Positions 58,977-64,000 of a DNA stretch of 64,000 nucleotides are shown piece by piece. The notes below the pieces were generated by a model. That model did no database searches. It saw only the letters and a list, made by a program, of their open reading frames with translations, and was not told the DNA's origin. Position 1 is the first letter of the stretch, and every line of letters begins with the position of its first letter. The translations under genes and the position numbers were made by a program. The DNA comes from Lentzea californiensis (lineage in GTDB: Bacteria; Actinomycetota; Actinomycetes; Mycobacteriales; Pseudonocardiaceae): contig NZ_JANBBE010000008.1 in assembly GCF_024648825.1 (NCBI RefSeq), positions 310,001 through 374,000 of the forward strand, read 5' to 3'.

Positions 58977-59258
58977 ATGAAGGGCATCTTGGTGGGTGCG
59001 GCGATCGGCTACGTGCTCGGCGCGAAGGCCGGCCGGGAGCGTTACGACCAGATCGTGCGCCTCTGGCACCGCTTCACCGCCAACCCGACGGTGCGCAAGA
59101 CGGCGGCCCAGGCCAAGGACAAGGCGTTCGAAGCCGCAGTTCAGGCCAAGGACAAGGCCACGGACGTTGCGGAGAAGGCGGCGGAGAAGGCTCCCTGGCG
59201 CCACCAGGAGGAGACCAACGGCAAGATCTCCACTCCCCCGATGACGCCCCGGAGGTGA
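58977..59258 (+). CDS. YtxH-like small protein
   Basis: 93 residues. A glycine-rich N-terminal membrane segment (MKGILVGAAIGYVLGAKAGRERY) and an Ala/Lys-rich helical repeat region (AAQAKDKAFEAAVQAKDKATD) fit YtxH-type envelope stress proteins. ATG at 58977 with GAGGAGA upstream. Convergent with the tam gene. Confidence 0.75.
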   Translation: MKGILVGAAIGYVLGAKAGRERYDQIVRLWHRFTANPTVRKTAAQAKDKAFEAAVQAKDKATDVAEKAAEKAPWRHQEETNGKISTPPMTPRR

Positions 59259-59264
59259 CGCGCT

Positions 59265-60005
59265 TCACACCTGGGCGACCGCGAAGATCCGCCTGAAAGG
59301 GAACCAAGTGGTGCCGTCGGCTCGCTGCGGGTACGCCTCGCGCAGCCGCGGCGCCAGTTCCGCCACATAGGCGTCCCAGTCCGTTGAGGACAGTGCTGCC
59401 CGCACGGGCCGCAAAGCCGTGCCGCTCACCCATTCGAGTACCGGATCCGGGCCGGACAACCGTTGCACGTACGTGGTCTCCCACACGTCCGCGACGGCGC
59501 AGTCGCCGAGCAGGTCCGCGTACTCGACAGGGGCCAGAACCGGTTTCTCCGCACGGAAGACGTGCGCCAACCCCTCTCCCGCCACCTCGCGGATCAGGCG
59601 GTGCGAAGCGTCCGCGTAGTTGCCGGGGACCTGGAACGCGAGCCACGCTCCGGACGGCAGCGCGCCGACCCACTTCGACACGATCGAGGGATGTGACGCG
59701 ACCCACTGGAGGACCGCGTTCGACACCACGACATCGGTGTCCGGCAACGGTTCCCACGTCGTCACGTCGTCCACCCGAGCGTCGATCCCGGCCGCACGCG
59801 CCGCCTCGACCATCTCCGGGGACGAGTCGAACGCCTCGACCACCGCGGAAGGCCACCGCTCGGACAGCGACGAGGTCAGGTTGCCGGGCCCGCAGCCCAC
59901 GTCGACGACACGACGAGGCTCCGAAGCCCGTACGCGCCCAACGAGTTCATAGAACGGCCTCGCCCGGTGATCGGCGAAGGCCAGGTACTGCGCCGGATCC
60001 CACAT
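59265..60005 (-). CDS. tam: Trans-aconitate 2-methyltransferase
   Basis: 246 residues. MWDPAQYLAFADHRARPFYELVGRV is the family signature; SAM site VVDVGCGPGNLTSSL (about 34-48); VVSNAVLQWV. Methylates trans-aconitate, a by-product that inhibits aconitase, using SAM. Single Met start at 60005. Confidence 0.9.
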   Translation of the reverse strand: MWDPAQYLAFADHRARPFYELVGRVRASEPRRVVDVGCGPGNLTSSLSERWPSAVVEAFDSSPEMVEAARAAGIDARVDDVTTWEPLPDTDVVVSNAVLQWVASHPSIVSKWVGALPSGAWLAFQVPGNYADASHRLIREVAGEGLAHVFRAEKPVLAPVEYADLLGDCAVADVWETTYVQRLSGPDPVLEWVSGTALRPVRAALSSTDWDAYVAELAPRLREAYPQRADGTTWFPFRRIFAVAQV

Positions 60006-60029
60006 ACGGCTAACAGTACACGCGTACTG

Positions 60030-60530
60030 CTAGCGCGCAAGCTTCGAAGCGAGCCCCGAGACGGCCTCGCGCACGGCTTCCAAACCCACGCCGGCATCCC
60101 CGCGCGCCTGCCACACCACGCCGTCACGGCCCGGGATCTTGCGCTGCAGGACCCACACGCCGGGCGACTCGATGCGCTCCCGCACCCGGATCGACCCCTC
60201 GACGCGCTGGCTGATCGCCCGCAACACGCGCCGCGGGTCGTCCAGCGCGAACCGTTGCGCGGGAAGGTCTTCCAGCAGCACGACGGGCCCTTCGACGGAG
60301 GCCTCGGCCGCCTCCACGACCCGCAGCACGCCCTCCCACTTCACCTTGCTGATCAGGTGCCAGCCGATCCGCCGCGGCTCGTCACCCGGCACCCACAGCC
60401 CCAGCGACGTCACCACGACGTGCCCGCCCGTCTGCACGGGCGCGTGCGCGATCACGGTCTCGTCGTTCTCCAGCGACCCGGTGAAGCCGTCCGGCGCACC
60501 GTTGCCGAACAACCGTCGGAACAACCCCAC
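60030..60530 (-). CDS. Conserved actinobacterial protein downstream of dnaG
   Basis: 166 residues, function unknown. MGLFRRLFGNGAPDGFTG start and a soluble mixed fold (VVVTSLGLWVPGDEPRRIGWHLISKVKWEG...). GTG at 60530 shares one base with the dnaG stop (TAGTG), so it is translated with dnaG. This pairing occurs in other actinobacteria. Confidence 0.75.
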   Translation of the reverse strand: MGLFRRLFGNGAPDGFTGSLENDETVIAHAPVQTGGHVVVTSLGLWVPGDEPRRIGWHLISKVKWEGVLRVVEAAEASVEGPVVLLEDLPAQRFALDDPRRVLRAISQRVEGSIRVRERIESPGVWVLQRKIPGRDGVVWQARGDAGVGLEAVREAVSGLASKLAR

Positions 60531-62416
60531 TACAGCACTCCAGCGCTCTGCTGCAGGAGCGCCTTGCGGTACTCCTCCAGCGCCACCAGGTCGCCCCACA
60601 GCGCCCGGTACTCGTCGGCGTCCTTGATCGGGGACAGCCGCCGCAACCGCGACTTCACGTCCTCGACCTGCTTGCCGACCTGGACCTCCTGCAACCGCGC
60701 GATGACCATCGACACGTAGCGGAACTCGTCGTTCTGCTTGACCGCCAGCGGTTCCACCGCGAGCTCGGTCATCACCGACCGCACCGACGCGTGCGAACAC
60801 GCCTGCGAGATCGCCTCCAGGTACGCCGAGCCCTCGAGCCCGCAGGACGCGCCACCGGCCGCGCGGATCGCCCGGTGCAGCGCCACGTACGCCGGGTCCG
60901 TGAAGGACTCGTCCGGCAGCGAGTCGTACATCGGACCGGCGTACTCGGGCAGCCGGAGCGCGATCTTGAGCACCTCGCGTTCGGGCACCAGCCGGGGATC
61001 GCGCGGGTTCGGCCGGGGCGGGCCGTCGACCTCGACGCCCAGCGCCATCTGGTTCGGGTCGGCGCGCTGGGTGGCGACCGGCGCCTTGCCGCCGGAGACC
61101 TGGCGGACCCGGCGGACGACCATCGCCTCGTCGTCCCAGCCCACCCACCACGCCAGCCGCGTCGCGTAGCCGTCGCGCTTGGCCCTGTCCTTGATCTGCG
61201 CGACGAACGGCACCATCTTCTTCAGCGCCTCGACGCGGCCGTCCACGGAGTCGAGGTCGTAGGACTTGAGCTGGGCCTTGATCGCGAACTCGATCAACGG
61301 GATGCGCCGCGCGACCAGGTCGCGCACCGCCACGTCGCCCTTGGCCTGCCGCAGCTCGCACGGGTCCATGCCGTCCGGCGCGACCGCGATGTAGGTCTGC
61401 GCGGAGAAGTGCTGCTCCCCGTCGAACGCCTTCAGCGCGGCCTTCTGGCCCGCCTCGTCGCCGTCGAAGGTGAAGATGACCTCGCCGTTCACGTCGTCGT
61501 CGATCAGGAGCCTGCGCAGCACGTTCATGTGGTCCGTGCCGAACGCCGTGCCGCACGAGGCGACCGCTGTCGGCACGCCGGCCAGGTGCATGGCCATCAC
61601 GTCGGTGTAGCCCTCGACGATGACCGCCTGCTTGCGCTTGGCGATCTCGCGCTTGGCCTGGTCGAGCCCGAACAGCACCTGCGACTTCTTGTAGATCATC
61701 GACTCGCTGGTGTTGAGGTACTTCGCCTGGATCGGGTCGTCGTCGAAGATCCGCCGCGCGCCGAAGCCGACGACGTCGCCGCTGATCTCCTTGATGGGCC
61801 ACAGCAACCGCCGGTGGAACCGGTCGATCGGCCCCTGGCGGCCCTCCTTGGTGAGCTGCGACTTGATCAGCTCCTGCAGCTCGAACCCGCGGCCGAGCAG
61901 GTGCTTCGTCAGCTTGTCCCAGCCGCCGGGCGCGAACCCGCAGCCGAACTGGCGTGCGGCGGCCTCGTCGAAGCCGCGCTCGGCCAGGAACTCCCGCGCC
62001 GCCTGCGCGTCGGGCGTCGCGAGCTGCTCGGCGTAGTACTCGGCGGCCGCCTTGTGCGCCTCGATGAGCCTGCCGCGCGTGCCGCGGTCGCGCTGGATCG
62101 TGGCGCCGCCGCCCTCGTAGGTCAGCTGGATGCCCACCCGGTCCGCGAGCCGCTCGACGGCCTCCACGAACGACAGGTGCTCGACCTTCATCACGAAGGC
62201 GATCACGTCGCCGCCCTCGCCGCAGCCGAAGCAGTGGAACGTGCCGTGCGACGGGCGCACGTTGAACGACGGCGACTTCTCGTCGTGGAACGGGCACAAC
62301 CCCTTGAGTGCGCCGCCGCCGGCCCGCTTCAGCGAGACCTGGTCACCGACGACCTCGTCGATACGGCTGCGCTCACGCACCAATGCGATGTCGCTCTCCC
62401 TGATGCGTCCTGCCAC
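60530..62416 (-). CDS. dnaG: DNA primase
   Basis: 628 residues. N-terminal zinc site CPFHDEKSPSF...FHCFGC (CHC2 type, about 40-70), then the TOPRIM catalytic core (VEGYTDVMAMHLAG with Glu, IFTFDGDEAGQKAAL with Asp-x-Asp, about 260-340) and a helical C-terminal domain that binds the replicative helicase. GTG at 62416 gives the family start MAGRIRESDIALVRER; the longer form to 62449 is unlikely. Confidence 0.95.
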   Translation of the reverse strand: MAGRIRESDIALVRERSRIDEVVGDQVSLKRAGGGALKGLCPFHDEKSPSFNVRPSHGTFHCFGCGEGGDVIAFVMKVEHLSFVEAVERLADRVGIQLTYEGGGATIQRDRGTRGRLIEAHKAAAEYYAEQLATPDAQAAREFLAERGFDEAAARQFGCGFAPGGWDKLTKHLLGRGFELQELIKSQLTKEGRQGPIDRFHRRLLWPIKEISGDVVGFGARRIFDDDPIQAKYLNTSESMIYKKSQVLFGLDQAKREIAKRKQAVIVEGYTDVMAMHLAGVPTAVASCGTAFGTDHMNVLRRLLIDDDVNGEVIFTFDGDEAGQKAALKAFDGEQHFSAQTYIAVAPDGMDPCELRQAKGDVAVRDLVARRIPLIEFAIKAQLKSYDLDSVDGRVEALKKMVPFVAQIKDRAKRDGYATRLAWWVGWDDEAMVVRRVRQVSGGKAPVATQRADPNQMALGVEVDGPPRPNPRDPRLVPEREVLKIALRLPEYAGPMYDSLPDESFTDPAYVALHRAIRAAGGASCGLEGSAYLEAISQACSHASVRSVMTELAVEPLAVKQNDEFRYVSMVIARLQEVQVGKQVEDVKSRLRRLSPIKDADEYRALWGDLVALEEYRKALLQQSAGVL

Positions 62417-62451
62417 GCCTTGGAGTCTAATGCCCTGGCAAACTGCCAACC

Positions 62452-63312
62452 GTGACCACCGCCGACGTCTTCGGACTCCACCGGACGCACCTGATCGGCG
62501 TCGCCTACCGGCTGACCGGCAGTTTCGCCGACGCTGAGGACGCCGTGCAGGAGGCGTGGCCGCGGTTCGCGAAGGCCGAGGGCGTGCAGGACCCGCGCGG
62601 CTGGCTCACGACCGTCGTCAGCCGCATCTGCCTCGACCGGCTGCGCTCCGCCGCCGTGCGCCGCGAGACGTACGTGGGCTCGTGGCTGCCCGAGCCGCTG
62701 CTCACGACCGGCGAGGACGACCCGCTGGCGAGCGTGGTGCAGTCCGACGGAGTGCGGATGGCCGCGCTGGTGGTGCTCGACAGGCTCACGCCGCACCAGC
62801 GCGTCGCGTTCGTGCTGCACGACGCGTTCTCCTTGCCGTTCAACGAGATCGCCGACGTGCTGCAGGTCTCGGAGGCCGCCGCGCGCAAGCACGCCTCCCG
62901 CGCCCGCAAGGCCGTCGCGGACGCCGATCCGCCGCCCCGCGCCGCGCTGGCCGAGCAGCAGGAGGTGCTGGAGAAGTTCCTGCGCGCCATGGCGAACGGG
63001 GACATCGACGGCGTGCTCGAGCTGCTGCACCCCGACGCGGTGATGATCGGCGACGGTGGTGGCAAGGTGCGCACGGCGGTCAACACGGTCTCCGGAGCGG
63101 ACAAGGTCGCTCGCTTCTTCCTCGGCCTGATGCGCAAGTACGGCTACCCGGAGGAGCACCGGCCGATGTTCGTCAACGGCGAACTGGGTGTGCTCATGCC
63201 CGCGTACGGCGAGGTGACCGCGCGTGTGACGGCGTTCACCGTGCACGAGGGCAAGGTCAAGGCCGTCTACGACATCGCGAACCCGGACAAGCTGACCCAC
63301 GTGGCGTTCTGA
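62452..63312 (+). CDS. ECF41-type RNA polymerase sigma factor with SnoaL-like C-terminus
   Basis: 286 residues. Sigma region 2 (HLIGVAYRLTGSFADAEDAVQEAWPRF, about 12-40) and region 4 (VLHDAFSLPFNEIADVLQVSEAAARKHASRAR, about 120-155), then a C-terminal SnoaL-like domain (about 165-286) that in ECF41/SigJ factors regulates activity instead of an anti-sigma protein. GTG at 62452, divergent from dnaG across 35 bp. ECF41 genes often sit beside the gene they control; here a Tat-exported dioxygenase-like gene follows. Confidence 0.9.
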   Translation: MTTADVFGLHRTHLIGVAYRLTGSFADAEDAVQEAWPRFAKAEGVQDPRGWLTTVVSRICLDRLRSAAVRRETYVGSWLPEPLLTTGEDDPLASVVQSDGVRMAALVVLDRLTPHQRVAFVLHDAFSLPFNEIADVLQVSEAAARKHASRARKAVADADPPPRAALAEQQEVLEKFLRAMANGDIDGVLELLHPDAVMIGDGGGKVRTAVNTVSGADKVARFFLGLMRKYGYPEEHRPMFVNGELGVLMPAYGEVTARVTAFTVHEGKVKAVYDIANPDKLTHVAF

Positions 63313-63426
63313 CCGGGGTTTTGGTCTGGACCGCAACTGGAACCGGGATCGTTCCGTGGCTAACGTTCGGGCCGCTGGTCCAGCCCAAGCCCCCTGCCGC
63401 GGGTTGCAACCACCGGAGTCCGAAAC

Positions 63427-64000
63427 ATGCCCGAACACGACATCCCCTCACGCCGGGCCTTCCTGGCGACCGGTGCGGCCGCTGTGGTCGCACTGACCGC
63501 CGCCGGCGCCACCACGGCGCGCAGCGCGCCCCTTCCCCTGACCCCGACCTGCGTCGATGACGACGACACCCCGTCGGTCATCGAAGGTCCCTACTTCAAG
63601 CGGAACTCCCCGCAGCGCACGAACCTGCGCACGCCCGGCGTCACCGGGATCGTGCTCAGCATCACCGGGTTCGTCTACAACATGAAGTGCCAGCCGATCG
63701 CCAACGCACTGCTGGACTTCTGGCAGGCGGACGACCGGGGCGTGTACGACAACACCACGTACAAGATGCGCGGCCACCAGTTCAGCAACGCCTCCGGCGC
63801 GTACGTGCTGGAAACGATCGTGCCCAAGGACTATCCGGGCCGCACACCCCACATCCATGTCAAGGCCCAGCCTCGCGGCGGCCGGATCCTCACCTCGCAG
63901 CTGTTCTTCCCGGACAACCTCAGGGCGTACGGGATGAACGTTCCCTACCTCAACCGGCGCGACGCCTACCTCAACCGCGAGTGCGAGGTCGAGCTCGGCC
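63427..64000 (+). CDS. Tat-exported intradiol ring-cleavage dioxygenase-like protein, 3'-truncated
   Basis: 191 residues visible, then the window ends. Twin-arginine signal SRRAFLATGAAAVVAL (about 8-23). The mature part has the intradiol dioxygenase core: VIEGPYFKRNSP, LLDFWQADDRGVYDNT, the iron-ligand pattern PHIHVKA (two His), and candidate Tyr ligands (VYDNT, YPGRTP). Predicted to cleave catechol-like aromatics outside the cytoplasm with non-haem Fe(III). ATG at 63427. The 114-bp gap to the sigma factor gene contains a GGAAC...GTTCC inverted repeat (63339-63355). Confidence 0.85.
   Translation, partial: MPEHDIPSRRAFLATGAAAVVALTAAGATTARSAPLPLTPTCVDDDDTPSVIEGPYFKRNSPQRTNLRTPGVTGIVLSITGFVYNMKCQPIANALLDFWQADDRGVYDNTTYKMRGHQFSNASGAYVLETIVPKDYPGRTPHIHVKAQPRGGRILTSQLFFPDNLRAYGMNVPYLNRRDAYLNRECEVELG

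Noticed and set aside
60533..62297. Extension of the 60030-60530 gene upstream through dnaG
   Set aside because: It would lie entirely out of frame inside dnaG. The GTG at 60530 coupled to the dnaG stop is the natural start.
63339..63355. ECF promoter or operator GGAAC-N7-GTTCC upstream of the dioxygenase
   Set aside because: GGAAC resembles an ECF -35, but no -10 lies at the right spacing, and it does not match the ECF41 consensus. Left as an unassigned repeat.
1..64000. CRISPR arrays, insertion sequences, integrases or an origin
   Set aside because: No regularly spaced repeats, no transposase or integrase frames and no DnaA-box cluster seen anywhere in the window.

Overview
This is a high-GC actinobacterial chromosome segment. 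GTG starts and 1-4 base stop/start overlaps are common. The gene families (DUF3145 beside the FAS-II genes, DUF574-type methyltransferase, AfsR-like SARP, HelD, ECF41 sigma factor, class III lanthipeptide genes) point to a filamentous Pseudonocardiales bacterium such as Lentzea, Saccharothrix or Amycolatopsis. The genus is an inference.

Layout. 1-2.5 kb: FAS-II genes fabH (5' end cut off by the window), acpP and fabF. 2.7-10.1 kb: an insertion-like block between fabF and the DUF3145 gene. It holds a membrane protein, an AT-richer regulatory stretch with two inverted repeats, and a compact SapB/Ram-type class III lanthipeptide locus: LanKC synthetase, a 54-residue precursor that is easily overlooked, and two ABC half-transporters. 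10.1-24.9 kb: DUF3145, a secreted subtilisin, VOC and flavin oxidoreductase genes, TetR and MarR regulators, HelD, a MarR-crcB-crcB operon divergent from an MFS pump, a DUF574 methyltransferase and a PAS-GGDEF-(degenerate EAL) protein. 24.9-29 kb: pntAa-pntAb-pntB transhydrogenase beside a bacterial nitric oxide synthase. 29-32.5 kb: an FAD monooxygenase and TetR gene sharing three tandem palindromic operators, then an ABC-F protein preceded by a likely attenuator with a 10-residue leader peptide. 32.5-40.5 kb: two P450-ferredoxin pairs around an AfsR-like activator, a TPR protein and an unannotated 42-residue ORF, plus a TetR gene. This looks like a small specialised-metabolite or peptide-tailoring island.

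40.7-44.2 kb: envelope genes (deacetylase/GT2 fusion, DUF6542-like protein, LCP protein) ending at a 27-bp perfect hairpin. 44.3-55.5 kb: an AAA/LuxR regulator, a STAS protein, a second TPR paralogue, a four-gene operon (secreted protein, tiny lipoprotein, response regulator, histidine kinase), exodeoxyribonuclease III, MFS/AraC and SDR/TetR pairs. 55.5-64 kb: housekeeping region with tRNA-Met, tRNA-Asn, dnaG, tam, a DUF2236 protein, an ECF41 sigma factor and a Tat-exported intradiol dioxygenase-like protein cut by the window end.

The most unusual feature is at 55.6-55.84 kb on the minus strand. Two consecutive tRNA-like units each have the 3' half (anticodon 3' arm, T arm, acceptor 3' strand, CCA) placed immediately before their own matching 5' half (acceptor 5' strand, U8, D arm, anticodon 5' arm). 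That is the gene order of circularly permuted tRNAs. Acceptor stems match within each unit and not between units. The anticodons could not be assigned with confidence.
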